From Nitrosomonas sp. (GTDB taxonomy: Bacteria > Pseudomonadota > Gammaproteobacteria > Burkholderiales > Nitrosomonadaceae), in contig NZ_JAMWZS010000028.1 of NCBI RefSeq assembly GCF_024282095.1, positions 1 to 39,543 of the forward strand: DNA of 39,543 nucleotides. The letters are read 5' to 3'. The notes below the pieces were generated by a model. The model made no database searches. It was not told the origin of the DNA and was given only the letters and a program-made list of their open reading frames with translations. The number at the start of each line of letters is the position of its first letter. The first letter of the stretch is position 1. Position numbers and translations under genes: made by a program. Positions 15,639 to 24,599 of this stretch are shown one piece after another.

Positions 15639-17822
15639 ATGAGTACTGATCTCGAACAATTTTATGAAATATTTTTTGAGGAATCCTCTGAATTACTCGC
15701 GGATATGGAAACATGCCTGCTGAGGCTTGATGTAAATTCACCGGACTTAGAAGATTTAAACGCTATATTTCGTGCTGCACACTCTATTAAGGGCGGGGCA
15801 GGTACATTTGGTTTTACAGATATGACGGAGACGACGCATATGTTGGAGACATTGCTGGATAAATTGCGCAAAGGAGAACTCGAGGTACGCAGTGAGATGG
15901 TCGATGCTTTTTTAAAAGCTGGCGATGTCATTAAAGAACAGTTGGCAGGACATCGCGGAGAAGGTCAGGCAGATCCTGCAGCGGCCGCCGCTATTTGTGA
16001 AGAGTTAAAGAGGCTGAGTGATGAGGTACTAGTACCACCAGCTATAGAAATTCCAATTATCAATACCAAAACTGAAATAATACCAGTGGAAAACGAAGTT
16101 GCAGTAGATGAAATTCGACCAGTTTCAATGGATGATTCATCGAAACTTACTTACTGTATACAATTTTCTAACGATGGTATGAGCAATGCGACAATAGAAA
16201 ATTTATTTGCTAATTTAAAGCAACTGGGTATTGTAGAAAACAATACACCAAAGAATGAGAAAGAATTATGTAAACTGAAACTTACTACGAGTAATAGCGA
16301 AGAAGATATTTGGGAGACACTTGCATTTGTAGTTGATCCAGCGAACCTGAAAATTGAAGTAGATTCATCTGATAGCGCTGAGGTTAACGTAACAGAGACT
16401 AGAATTTCGGATGCAACTCATGCTAATGTCGAATCATTAGTCGAAGAGGATGTATGTGCAACAACCCCAATGCCACCTGCACCAGGGTATGGATTCTTCC
16501 CAGGAGCACCAGCAGCGCCAAAAGACATAGATGACTCAGAGTTTAATCTAAATTCGCCCCAGCAACAGAGTGTTGGTAGCAATAAAAATGAGTTACAAGC
16601 TACATCCAATAAGCCTTCTAGTAAAGCTAATACAACAACTCCTGCCAATGAAGCTTCGTCAATACGGGTTAGTGTTGAGAAAGTAGATCAAATGATTAAT
16701 TTAGTTGGCGAATTAGTGATTACACAAGCGATGCTTGCTCAAACAGCCTCTCAATTTGATCCAGTAGTTTTTGAGAAACTCCACAGTGGTATGAATCAGT
16801 TGGAAAGAAATACTCGAGATTTGCAAGAGTCTGTCATGTCAATCCGGATGATGCCAATTAGCTTTGTATTCAGTCGATATCCGCGTGTCGTGCGTGATTT
16901 AGCCTCGAAACTGAATAAACGTGTTGAATTGAAAACAGTTGGTGAGAATACAGAATTAGACAAGAGTCTCATTGAGAAAATTGCTGATCCGCTGACTCAT
17001 TTAGTTAGAAATAGCCTGGATCATGGTATAGAAACACCCGAAAGGCGAATCGCAGCAGGGAAAGTAGCGCAGGGTACGATTACATTACGCGCATTTCACC
17101 AAGGTGGCAGTATTGTTATTGAAGTCAGTGATGATGGCGCGGGTTTAAATCGAGGAAAAATTCTTGCAAAGGCCAGAGAGCGTGGCTTACCAGTACATGA
17201 CGGGATGACTGATCAGGAAGTATGGTTGCTAATATTCGAAGCAGGTTTTTCTACAGCTGAGGCCGTTACAGATGTGTCGGGGCGTGGTGTTGGTATGGAT
17301 GTTGTGAAACGCAATATACAAAGTATGGGTGGACGCATTGATATTGAATCAGTATTTGGTGTGGGTACACGCATATCGATTCGTTTGCCGCTAACATTAG
17401 CTATTCTTGACGGACTATCAGTAGCTGTTGGCGATCAAATGTTTATCGTGCCACTTAACTATATAACCGAATCGTTACAACCGAGTGCTGCCGATATTAA
17501 GACTGTTAGTGGTCATGGTCGGGTTGTACAAGTGCGTGGAGAATATTTGCCAGTAATCGCTTTACATGAGGTTTTTAACCTACGTCCAAATGTAACTGCA
17601 GTTCATGAAGGAATTCTTGTTATTTTAGAAGCTGAAGGTTACAAAGCAGCGCTGTTTGTGGATGATCTAGTTGGACAGCATCAGGTTGTTATCAAGAGCC
17701 TTGAGAGTAATTATCGGCGAGTGCAAGGTGTGTCCGGTGCAACCATCATGGGCGATGGTAAAGTGGCGCTTATTCTTGATACTGCTGCATTAGTATTATC
17801 ATCAAAGCAAGAATTTGTGTAG
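15639..17822 (+). CDS. cheA: Chemotaxis histidine kinase CheA
   Basis: A 727-residue CheA with the canonical domain order. The P1 HPt domain carries phospho-histidine H48 (AAHSIKGGAGTFGF). A P2-like region for CheY binding lies at about 165-240, followed by a Pro/Ser/Asn-rich linker to about 340. The P3 dimerisation helices start at VSVEKVDQMINLVGELVITQ, the P4 ATPase has the N box HLVRNSLDHGIE and the G boxes DDGAG and GRGVGMDVV, and the P5 CheW-like domain runs to the end. It autophosphorylates in receptor arrays and passes phosphate to CheY and CheB. TAGGA precedes the ATG. No key residue is missing. Confidence 0.97.
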   Translation: MSTDLEQFYEIFFEESSELLADMETCLLRLDVNSPDLEDLNAIFRAAHSIKGGAGTFGFTDMTETTHMLETLLDKLRKGELEVRSEMVDAFLKAGDVIKEQLAGHRGEGQADPAAAAAICEELKRLSDEVLVPPAIEIPIINTKTEIIPVENEVAVDEIRPVSMDDSSKLTYCIQFSNDGMSNATIENLFANLKQLGIVENNTPKNEKELCKLKLTTSNSEEDIWETLAFVVDPANLKIEVDSSDSAEVNVTETRISDATHANVESLVEEDVCATTPMPPAPGYGFFPGAPAAPKDIDDSEFNLNSPQQQSVGSNKNELQATSNKPSSKANTTTPANEASSIRVSVEKVDQMINLVGELVITQAMLAQTASQFDPVVFEKLHSGMNQLERNTRDLQESVMSIRMMPISFVFSRYPRVVRDLASKLNKRVELKTVGENTELDKSLIEKIADPLTHLVRNSLDHGIETPERRIAAGKVAQGTITLRAFHQGGSIVIEVSDDGAGLNRGKILAKARERGLPVHDGMTDQEVWLLIFEAGFSTAEAVTDVSGRGVGMDVVKRNIQSMGGRIDIESVFGVGTRISIRLPLTLAILDGLSVAVGDQMFIVPLNYITESLQPSAADIKTVSGHGRVVQVRGEYLPVIALHEVFNLRPNVTAVHEGILVILEAEGYKAALFVDDLVGQHQVVIKSLESNYRRVQGVSGATIMGDGKVALILDTAALVLSSKQEFV

Positions 17823-17877
17823 GCAAAATTAATCCTCATACCCAAACCAACTATTTTGGTAGTAAGGAGTAAAGATT

Positions 17878-18390
17878 ATGTTACGGGAACAAGTGGTCGT
17901 TTCGGCAACAACACCGTCCGGATCAGTCAGAAGCCATACGGTTAATGAATTTTTGACTTTTCGATTAGGCAATGAAGAGTATGGAATCGAGATTCTTAAG
18001 GTGCAGGAGATACGTGGATATGACTCAATTACACAAATAGCTAATGCGCCATCGTTTATCAAAGGCGTCGTCAATCTTCGCGGAGTAATTGTTCCGATTG
18101 TGGACATGAGGATCAAATTTGGATTGAGTGATGCGGACTATAACCAATTTACTGTGGTGATTATCCTGAATGTGGCTAGTCGCGTGATGGGTATTGTGGT
18201 AGATGGCGTATCTGATGTAATTAGCCTGGATGCCGAGCAGATGCGTCCTGCGCCAGGATTGGGGCCAGTTATTGATACCGAATATATCATGGGACTGGGA
18301 ACTGTCGACGAACGCATGTTGATATTGATCGATATCGAAAAGCTGATGGGTAGTAGCGACATGGGACTACTTGATAACAGTCTTAACTAA
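17878..18390 (+). CDS. cheW: Chemotaxis coupling protein CheW
   Basis: A 170-residue single CheW domain. [22 protein letters not shown] (split here as EFLTFRLG and [12 protein letters not shown]) and the loop [15 protein letters not shown] are characteristic, as is the closing [19 protein letters not shown]. It links CheA to receptors in the signalling array. AAGGAG lies nine bases before the ATG. It follows cheA by 55 bases and precedes the decayed receptor gene. Confidence 0.96.
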   Translation: MLREQVVVSATTPSGSVRSHTVNEFLTFRLGNEEYGIEILKVQEIRGYDSITQIANAPSFIKGVVNLRGVIVPIVDMRIKFGLSDADYNQFTVVIILNVASRVMGIVVDGVSDVISLDAEQMRPAPGLGPVIDTEYIMGLGTVDERMLILIDIEKLMGSSDMGLLDNSLN

Positions 18391-18433
18391 TAAGAGTGTT
18401 AACTATTGGAAGCTAGGTAGATAGGAATATTTG

Positions 18434-18865
18434 ATGTTCATAATCATGCCTGCAAAGTTTTGTTCGATATTTGTAATGAGCATACTACCAGTATTAATGG
18501 TAGGTATCGGAGGCTGGGGATTGTACGGCTTTGGCCACTCAAGTACTGGATTTAAGACTGCCAATGAAGATCGTACTGTCCGCGTACCATCAGTGCAATT
18601 AGGAAAAATTCCAGATATTTGGTATCAAATCCGTAGAAATTCACTGGAATCTGTCATTTCTAGAAATATCGAAATTGCAAAGACGCAACCTGAGGATGCG
18701 CATAAATTGGTTAATCAGGCGAAAGTCAATCAACTGGTAGCAAGTGCTTCCGAAGTTGCTGTGAAGATGGTGCGAATGGTCAGATTGTACATACTTATGC
18801 GATCAATCAATAAAAGCTCGCACAAGACTGTCGATATTATCAGCGTCATTAATGGCGCTACTTAA
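18434..18865 (+). pseudogene. Collapsed methyl-accepting chemotaxis protein gene
   Basis: The 143 residues are two separated pieces of an MCP joined in frame. Residues 1-75 give the N-terminal membrane helix (IFVMSILPVLMVGIGGWGLYG) and the start of a 4HB-type ligand domain (FKTANEDRTV, VQLGKI). From about residue 90 the text jumps to the cytoplasmic signalling domain: NQLVASASEVAVK, then SINKSSHKTVDIISVINGAT, corresponding to the MCP stretch that normally runs into [20 protein letters not shown]. The stop falls just before that signalling tip. Thus the second membrane helix, HAMP, most methylation helices and the CheA/CheW contact are missing. TAGGA precedes the ATG and the frame is open, so a short membrane peptide may still be made, but it cannot work as a receptor. 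Confidence 0.8.
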
Positions 18866-18943
18866 ATGATAAGACTCTGAATTCAAATACCGTTGAAATA
18901 GTGACATAAAAACAGTGTCTCCACTAATTCGAATGGATATGTT

Positions 18944-19807
18944 ATGGAAATAATTTCAGGAATTGAAGAAAATTCTGATAGCAGAATACGCGAATATACT
19001 TTTACTCAAGCTGATTTTGAGCGTGTTAGAAAATTAATTTATAAGCATGCCGGTATATCGCTTTCGATGGGTAAGCAAAACATGGTGTATAGCCGACTAG
19101 CTCGTCGTCTACGCGCAACGGGCTTGGATAATTTTCATGACTATTTGAATTACCTGGAGCGCGGAAGTCCTGAAGAGTGGGAAGCATTTACAAATGCACT
19201 GACTACTAATCTAACTGCTTTTTTTCGTGAACAACACCACTTTCCCATTCTTGAGAAGCATATTGAGAAACGTAAGAATCAGAATAAAATCCAACTATGG
19301 TGTAGCGCATCCTCAACGGGAGAAGAGCCTTATTCGATGGCCATGGCAATGGTGCAGGCTTTTAAAACATTTACGCCACCCGTTCATATTCTGGCAACCG
19401 ATTTAGATACCAACGTTCTTGCAAAAGCTCAAATGGGGATTTATTCATTAGATAGGCTAGAGAAAATACCTAAGGAAAAGCTCAAGCAGTTTTTCTTGAA
19501 AGGCAAAGGGCAGCATGCCGGTTCAGCAAGAGTGCGGCCTGAGTTACGCAATATGATTACATTCCGGCAATTGAATTTGCTTGATGATAGCTGGCCAATC
19601 CGGGGCCCATTTGATGCAATATTTTGTCGTAATGTAATGATTTATTTTGACAAACAAACTCAATATGGGATTCTTAAGAAATTTGTGCCGCTATTGGCTC
19701 CGGATGGATTGTTATTTGCGGGTCATTCAGAGAGTTTTCAGCATGCTGTGGATTTATTTAAGCTGCGCGAGAAAACTGTGTATGAGTTAGCTAATAAAGC
19801 GAGGTGA
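18944..19807 (+). CDS. cheR: Chemotaxis protein methyltransferase CheR
   Basis: A 287-residue CheR. The helical N-terminal domain includes FERVRKLIYKHAGISLSMGK and SRLARRLRATGLDNFHDYL. The SAM-binding domain has LWCSASSTGEEPYSMAM, the ATDLDTNVL motif and IFCRNVMIYFD. It adds methyl groups from S-adenosylmethionine to receptor glutamates during adaptation. Since the local MCP gene is wrecked, its substrates must be encoded elsewhere. Its stop overlaps the ribosome-binding site of cheD. Confidence 0.97.
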   Translation: MEIISGIEENSDSRIREYTFTQADFERVRKLIYKHAGISLSMGKQNMVYSRLARRLRATGLDNFHDYLNYLERGSPEEWEAFTNALTTNLTAFFREQHHFPILEKHIEKRKNQNKIQLWCSASSTGEEPYSMAMAMVQAFKTFTPPVHILATDLDTNVLAKAQMGIYSLDRLEKIPKEKLKQFFLKGKGQHAGSARVRPELRNMITFRQLNLLDDSWPIRGPFDAIFCRNVMIYFDKQTQYGILKKFVPLLAPDGLLFAGHSESFQHAVDLFKLREKTVYELANKAR

Positions 19808-19811
19808 TAGC

Positions 19812-20423
19812 ATGGCTGCGATTGTTGATGAGCAACTAGCAACCAACTTCTACTTTGACAAGAATTTTAATAGTCAGGCTGTCAAGTTATTACCGGGTGA
19901 GTATTATGTTACAGACAAGGATATGCTGCTCGTAACTGTGCTTGGTTCATGTGTTGCTGCTTGTATCCGCGATTGTTATAGCGGTATTGGCGGCATGAAT
20001 CATTTCATGCTTCCGGATAGCGGAGGTGATGCGGGTAGTCCACTGACTGCATCAGCCCGCTATGGCACTTATGCAATGGAAATATTAATCAACCAATTGC
20101 TGAAACTTGGTGCTCGTCGTTGTAATCTTGAGGCCAAAGTGTTTGGTGGCGGAAATGTACTAGATGGATTGACGGTTGCAAATGTCGGTCAAAGAAATGC
20201 TGATTTTGTTCTAAAATTTTTGCAAACAGAAAAAATTCGAGTTGTTGCACGAGACTTGGTCGATGTCTTTCCACGAAAAGTTTATTTTTTTCCTAAAAAT
20301 AGCAAAGTAATGGTAAAAAAATTGCGCAATACGCATAACACCACAATATCCCAGCGTGAAAAAGATTATAGTCAACGTTTACAAAAAGTTGATTCAGGTG
20401 GTGATGTTGAGCTTTTTTCTTAA
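19812..20423 (+). CDS. cheD: Chemoreceptor glutamine deamidase CheD
   Basis: The 203 residues include the CheD catalytic core: C47 in VLGSCVAACIRD and H64 in GGMNHFMLP, followed by ARYGTYAMEILIN and KVFGGGNVL. CheD deamidates receptor glutamines and in some bacteria works with CheC. The C-terminal 40 residues form a basic, extended tail closing with GGDVELFS, nearly the same end as the CheZ-like protein (GDIELF). GAGGTG, inside the cheR stop region, lies before the ATG; the genes are four bases apart and probably coupled. Confidence 0.95.
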   Translation: MAAIVDEQLATNFYFDKNFNSQAVKLLPGEYYVTDKDMLLVTVLGSCVAACIRDCYSGIGGMNHFMLPDSGGDAGSPLTASARYGTYAMEILINQLLKLGARRCNLEAKVFGGGNVLDGLTVANVGQRNADFVLKFLQTEKIRVVARDLVDVFPRKVYFFPKNSKVMVKKLRNTHNTTISQREKDYSQRLQKVDSGGDVELFS

Positions 20424-20455
20424 AACTGACTTACTTCTTGAATTGATTATGTAAA

Positions 20456-21535
20456 ATGAAGAAAATTAGAGTATTGATTATTGATGACTCGGCCCTGATT
20501 CGTAAATTGTTGACTGAGGTTATTAATAGTCAACCGGATATGGAAGCTATTGGATCTGCGCCTGATCCTTTGGTGGCACGTGAAATGATTCGCGAGATGA
20601 ATCCCGATGTGTTGACATTGGATGTTGAAATGCCAAAGATGGATGGCATTGATTTCTTGGAAAAACTAATGCGCTTGCGACCAATGCCGGTGGTCATGGT
20701 TTCAACATTGACGGAAAAAGGCTCTGATATAACATTCCGAGCGCTTGAGCTGGGTGCAGTTGATTTTGTATCTAAGCCAAAGATTGATATTGCCGCAGGA
20801 TTAAAGGAATATGGCACTGAAATTGCAAGCAAAATTCGCATTGCCAAGTCTGCAAGATTCAAACGGCTCGTATCTCTGCCAATTACCAAGAGTGCTACTG
20901 CAGACGCAGTTTTACCAGCGGTCTCGAATCGTATCGCTTCAACTGAAAAATTAATCATAGTCGGCGCTTCTACCGGCGGCACCGAAGCCATTAAAGAATT
21001 CTTAACGCGCATGCCGCCAGATTCACCAGGGATTTTGATTACCCAGCATATGCCTGAAGGATTTACCAAGTCATTTGCCAATCGCTTAAATAGCCTCTGC
21101 AAGATATCAGTGGTTGAAGCTCGCGGTGGTGAAAGAATATTGCCGGGTCATGCGTTTATTGCACCAGGCCACTCGCATTTGTTACTTAAACGTAGCGGCG
21201 CAAATTATATGACCGAATTAAACCAGGGCGAACCAGTCAGTCGACACCGCCCTTCCGTTGATGTACTATTTCGTTCAGCAGCAAATTGTGCGGGCAAAAA
21301 TGCAGTTGGCGTGATCCTGACAGGCATGGGAAGAGATGGCGCTGCCGGGATGTTGGAAATGCATAAAGCAGGCTCTTATAATTTTGCTCAGGATGAAACA
21401 AGTTGTGTCGTCTTTGGAATGCCTAAAGAAGCAATCGCAGCGGGTGGAGTAGACGAAGTTGTGTCCTTAAAAGATATGGCAAAATGTGTTTTGTCTAAAA
21501 TATCGAGTATGGGAGCACGCAGTAATCGTGTCTAA
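20456..21535 (+). CDS. cheB: Chemotaxis response regulator and methylesterase CheB
   Basis: A 359-residue CheB. The receiver has D10-D11 and phospho-acceptor D56 ([12 protein letters not shown]). The methylesterase domain starts near residue 165 with nucleophile S172 ([11 protein letters not shown]), H198 in TQHMPEGFT and the third catalytic residue, an aspartate, near 294 in [13 protein letters not shown]. It removes receptor methyl groups after phosphorylation by CheA. No good ribosome-binding site lies before this ATG, so translation may depend on cheD 32 bases upstream. Confidence 0.97.
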   Translation: MKKIRVLIIDDSALIRKLLTEVINSQPDMEAIGSAPDPLVAREMIREMNPDVLTLDVEMPKMDGIDFLEKLMRLRPMPVVMVSTLTEKGSDITFRALELGAVDFVSKPKIDIAAGLKEYGTEIASKIRIAKSARFKRLVSLPITKSATADAVLPAVSNRIASTEKLIIVGASTGGTEAIKEFLTRMPPDSPGILITQHMPEGFTKSFANRLNSLCKISVVEARGGERILPGHAFIAPGHSHLLLKRSGANYMTELNQGEPVSRHRPSVDVLFRSAANCAGKNAVGVILTGMGRDGAAGMLEMHKAGSYNFAQDETSCVVFGMPKEAIAAGGVDEVVSLKDMAKCVLSKISSMGARSNRV

Positions 21536-21582
21536 GCTGTATTTTTATTTCTTGATTTGTACAAAGTAAAGCTACGTCATCA

Positions 21583-22077
21583 ATGAAAAGAGATATTTCA
21601 CAATTTATTATATTCATCGGCATTAGTTTTTTGATAAGCTGCGGCTCGTTGCAGGAAAGAGATTCAGTAAGGTTTAAGTCCAATCTTGATAAAAGCAAAC
21701 AAACAGACTTTAATCATATAAAGAAGGCGCTCTATTCTCAATTTAATGACTGGCAGGGGGTGCCCTATCAGCGAGGCGGACTCAGTCAGAATGGAATTGA
21801 TTGTTCAGGATTCGTGCATTTAACATTTAAATCAAAGCTTGGACTGCACTTGCCCAGAACATCTTGGATGCAGGCAAGATCAGGAAATGAGATTAGAAAA
21901 GATGATCTAAGAGCTGGTGATTTGGTATTTTTTAAGACTGGTGCAGCTTCAAGTCACGTAGGAATTTATCTAGAGAAAAATAAATTTCTACATGCCTCTC
22001 AAAAGAAAGGTGTCACAATATCTAGATTAGATAATATTTATTGGAAATCTAGCTATTGGAAATCTATTCGAATATGA
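21583..22077 (+). CDS. NlpC/P60 peptidoglycan endopeptidase lipoprotein
   Basis: A 164-residue secreted lipoprotein. The N-terminal signal ends in lipobox LISC (Cys 20), so it is probably anchored to the outer membrane. The NlpC/P60 domain has the catalytic Cys in GIDCSGFVHLTF, His in SHVGIYLE and a third polar residue in LHASQKKG. Family members such as Spr/MepS cut D-Glu-diaminopimelate or crosslink bonds in peptidoglycan. It follows cheB by 47 bases in the same direction, at the end of the che operon; cell-wall opening for flagella is possible but not shown. No clear Shine-Dalgarno sequence is seen. Confidence 0.9.
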   Translation: MKRDISQFIIFIGISFLISCGSLQERDSVRFKSNLDKSKQTDFNHIKKALYSQFNDWQGVPYQRGGLSQNGIDCSGFVHLTFKSKLGLHLPRTSWMQARSGNEIRKDDLRAGDLVFFKTGAASSHVGIYLEKNKFLHASQKKGVTISRLDNIYWKSSYWKSIRI

Positions 22078-22194
22078 AATGAATTAATTAGTCGGCCCTG
22101 CAAAACCGCACCAATCGCTATCTTTGGATCAGCAGCTTCAAAAGACGGCGTGCTAATAAAAACAAAATCGAGCGATTTGATCTTTTTTGATCAA

Positions 22195-22480
22195 TGAATC
22201 GCCCCGGATTTTCTGGAGACATATTTTCTTGAGTTAAATTGCGTCAGCTGACTCCTCCCGATTGCGATAATACGCCTTTTCAAATTCTACCGGCGGTACA
22301 TATCCGATTGCATCCAGCAGTCTTCGATTGTTGAACCAATCCACCCACACTCCAATGTAGCAAATTCTACTTCTTCGATGCTACGCCAAGGACCTCGATG
22401 CCGTATGACTTCGGTCTTATACAAACCATTGATGGTCTCGACCATGACATCATCATAACGATTTTGGCGCAATAACTGGC
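22195..22480 (-). pseudogene. IS3-family transposase remnant with frameshift
   Basis: On the minus strand the piece begins near 22480 with RYDDVMVETINGLYKTEV and RGPWRSIEEVEFATLE, the catalytic-glutamate region of an IS3-subgroup OrfB. Near 22345-22350 the frame shifts. In the second frame the end continues as WVDWFNNRRLLDAIGYVPPV and FEKAYYRNREESADAI, and stops at 22234-22236. TGTCTCCAGAAAATCCGGGG, ending in CGATTCA, reaches 22195 and looks like the right terminal repeat. The start of the gene is missing, and a differently oriented IS256 piece abuts it. Confidence 0.85.
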
Positions 22481-22485
22481 AATGC

Positions 22486-22743
22486 ATCATTCCATTCTGC
22501 GACTATCCACCTGAGATACGGCGCTTTATTTACACCACCAATGCGATTTAATCTGTCAACATGAGCCTACGTAAACTCAGCAAAAACCGCGGATCGTTTC
22601 CTAACGATGACGCTGTAATCAAATTGTTCTATTTGGCTCTCAGCAATATCGCCAAAAAATGGTCTATGCCTATTAAAGATTGGAAGCCTGCACTAAACAG
22701 GTTTACTATTCAATTCGAGGAGAGAATCCCGCTCCGCTATTAA
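22486..22743 (+). pseudogene. IS256-family transposase C-terminal remnant with internal stop
   Basis: Reading from 22486 gives CIIPFCDYPPEIRRFIYTTN, then AI, a TAA stop where IS256 members have ES, then SVNMSLRKLSKNRGSFPNDD and so on to QFEERIPLRY. This is the conserved end of IS256/Mutator-type transposases (VIYTTNAIESLN, NRGSFPND, KKWxMPIxDW). The catalytic DDE core is absent. An ATG-initiated frame from 22561 exists but is only this remnant. Confidence 0.9.
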
Positions 22744-22746
22744 ACT

Positions 22747-22774
22747 CCGTTTACACAAAATCTAGGAAACCCTC
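22747..22774 (+). mobile_element. IS256-type right terminal repeat
   Basis: CCGTTTACACAAAATC begins four bases after the transposase stop and ends near an AGGAAACCCTC tail, the expected position and shape of an IS256-family end. It shares its core with the site at 391-406 in the same orientation. From here to 22990 nothing else recognisable is present. Confidence 0.6.
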
Positions 22775-22992
22775 TTTTCTAGGTCTAGGAAAAACCAGGA
22801 TAAATCACAACATGGTGCAATAATTGCTTATGATATAACCCCTTTTCTGTTTCTGAACGTAACTAATTAACCGCGTTCACTCACTTATTATGCAATTTGG
22901 TATCGACTTTTCCGAATTTTAATGGCCTATATTTTTATAAGCTCCTTATTCTTCCAAATACCTGGGCAGCAAGAAGCCCGCAAAAGTGAAAT

Positions 22993-24354
22993 CTAAAAAG
23001 CCAACCAGGCATTAAAGTAGAGCGTATCGTTATTCACCGCATTGCGATTAAAACCATCGTAATTGTGAACACTGCCATTAAACTTGAAATTGTGAACGTA
23101 TTGCACCGCAAGGCGCAGATTCGCCAATGTCCCTAAAGTAGAAGCAGTCGATTTGCCAAAAGGTGTATAACTGGCCTCGGCAGTGAAAGCTTGACTATTC
23201 GGATTACCCGTACGGCTGCCACTGATGGGATCCCCAAAACTGTATATCACCGTATCCGCCGTTCCGGTCGTTTGGCCATAAAATAAGTTCAACCCATACG
23301 TCTGTAGATACGTATAGCCGGCCCTCAATCGCACAGTATCGAGATTGCTTTTCAGCTTATCTGCTAATCCCAGCGCGGCACTGGCATTCATATTACGATT
23401 TTCACGAATATAAGTAGCAGTAAATTCATAAATATGCACCGGATTTGCAAGATACTGGTAGGTGAGATCAAATCCAAAATCATCATAACTGTCAGTGCCA
23501 GCACCTGTCAGTCGTTGCGGATTGACGTTACCGTGCATGCCAAAAGAACCAATCGCGCCATAATGCCCGCTCCAGTCCTTTTGCAGTGCAACCCGCCAAT
23601 ACGGCGCACCACCGTTTAGTCTGGCTTGCTCGGCATCAAATGCGCCTATACCTCGTTGTACATTTTTAGGTAAGCTGGTATAGCCACCCGCTTCAACATA
23701 GAGAAGATTATTCAGCATCATGTACGCCGTTGCACCCACCACCTGCGAACCCAGCGATTCAATCAAAGTTCCTGCAGATTGAGTGGGCGCTAAAGGCGAT
23801 GAACTCCACGGGAAACCCCATACCGGCGTGGTATTCCATAGATCTGAAACTGTGGGGTTGTTATTGGCCGTCATACCAAAAACCAGTTTCTGCCCCGCGA
23901 CATCAGCATGATCGGCGAAGCGAATATCGGTATTATCCAATACGCCGATATTCTCCACACCATCATAAGTCCCCTCTACAAATGCACCTATCTTGGAAGT
24001 CAAACGACCCGCTAAGAAAATTGCCGCTTCATCAATCGTGGCGTTATCATTCTTTCCAAAACGATCAGCCGCGCCGTCCGGCTGACCATTCTGGGTGTGC
24101 GTGAATGAACCTCGAATCATACCGCTTAAAGGAATAAGATTATTATTTTTACCGTCCGTTTGTGTATAGCCATTGAGTTTAAAATTCCTACCGATCGATG
24201 TGAGATTAGGTCCGAACGATTGCACATGACAAGAACTGCACGGCATACCGGTCTGTCGCGCAAAACCTGGCAGCGCATTTGCGTCCAGGCTTAGCAGGAA
24301 AAACATCAAAAAAACAAATAACAAAGACACAGTATTTCTGGCTACGATCATCAT
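22993..24354 (-). CDS. Monoheme cytochrome-porin fusion, Cyc2-like outer-membrane protein
   Basis: A 453-residue exported protein. Residues 1-28 are a signal peptide ending ANA. Directly after it, PGFARQTGMPCSSCH holds one CxxCH haem site (C39, C42, H43), followed by GRNFKLNGYT. The remaining 390 residues have the alternating polar/aromatic pattern of a beta-barrel and end in an aromatic residue (NAWLAF), as outer-membrane porins do. The layout resembles Cyc2, the fused cytochrome-porin that takes electrons from extracellular Fe(II) in iron oxidisers. Related proteins of unknown role also occur elsewhere, so iron oxidation is not claimed. The frame extends to a TTG at 24393, but the tandem ATG at 24354 fits the signal peptide. 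It is divergent from the metalloprotease gene. Confidence 0.75.
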   Translation of the reverse strand: MMIVARNTVSLLFVFLMFFLLSLDANALPGFARQTGMPCSSCHVQSFGPNLTSIGRNFKLNGYTQTDGKNNNLIPLSGMIRGSFTHTQNGQPDGAADRFGKNDNATIDEAAIFLAGRLTSKIGAFVEGTYDGVENIGVLDNTDIRFADHADVAGQKLVFGMTANNNPTVSDLWNTTPVWGFPWSSSPLAPTQSAGTLIESLGSQVVGATAYMMLNNLLYVEAGGYTSLPKNVQRGIGAFDAEQARLNGGAPYWRVALQKDWSGHYGAIGSFGMHGNVNPQRLTGAGTDSYDDFGFDLTYQYLANPVHIYEFTATYIRENRNMNASAALGLADKLKSNLDTVRLRAGYTYLQTYGLNLFYGQTTGTADTVIYSFGDPISGSRTGNPNSQAFTAEASYTPFGKSTASTLGTLANLRLAVQYVHNFKFNGSVHNYDGFNRNAVNNDTLYFNAWLAF

Positions 24355-24599
24355 TTCACTTTTTAACCTTATATGTAAGAAATAGAATTCCAAATTGGCA
24401 ACTAAAGTCCCAGTTATTCAACCACTAAACTCAGATATCTTTATATTTATGAGTATAATATTCCAGGATATATAAACTTATTGTGAGATTTGCAAAAAGA
24501 AATTGTGAAGTTATTACGAACTATGCTAGAAACATAAACTCGGTCTGTTGCTAATGCAGCATTCAGATCATGCACTTAACGACTATCAGGATTCACCCA

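Noticed and set aside
20530-21102. 190-codon minus-strand frame inside cheB
   Set aside because: It lies fully antisense to cheB, whose catalytic motifs are intact. No family features are seen.
22165-22192. Terminator after the NlpC/P60 gene (AAATCG-AG-CGATTT then a T-run)
   Set aside because: The stem is AT-rich with a two-base loop and the T-run is separated from it; too weak to report as a feature.
22561-22743. Independent 60-codon gene starting at an ATG
   Set aside because: Its text is the conserved end of an IS256-type transposase; homology continues upstream past an internal stop, so it is a remnant.
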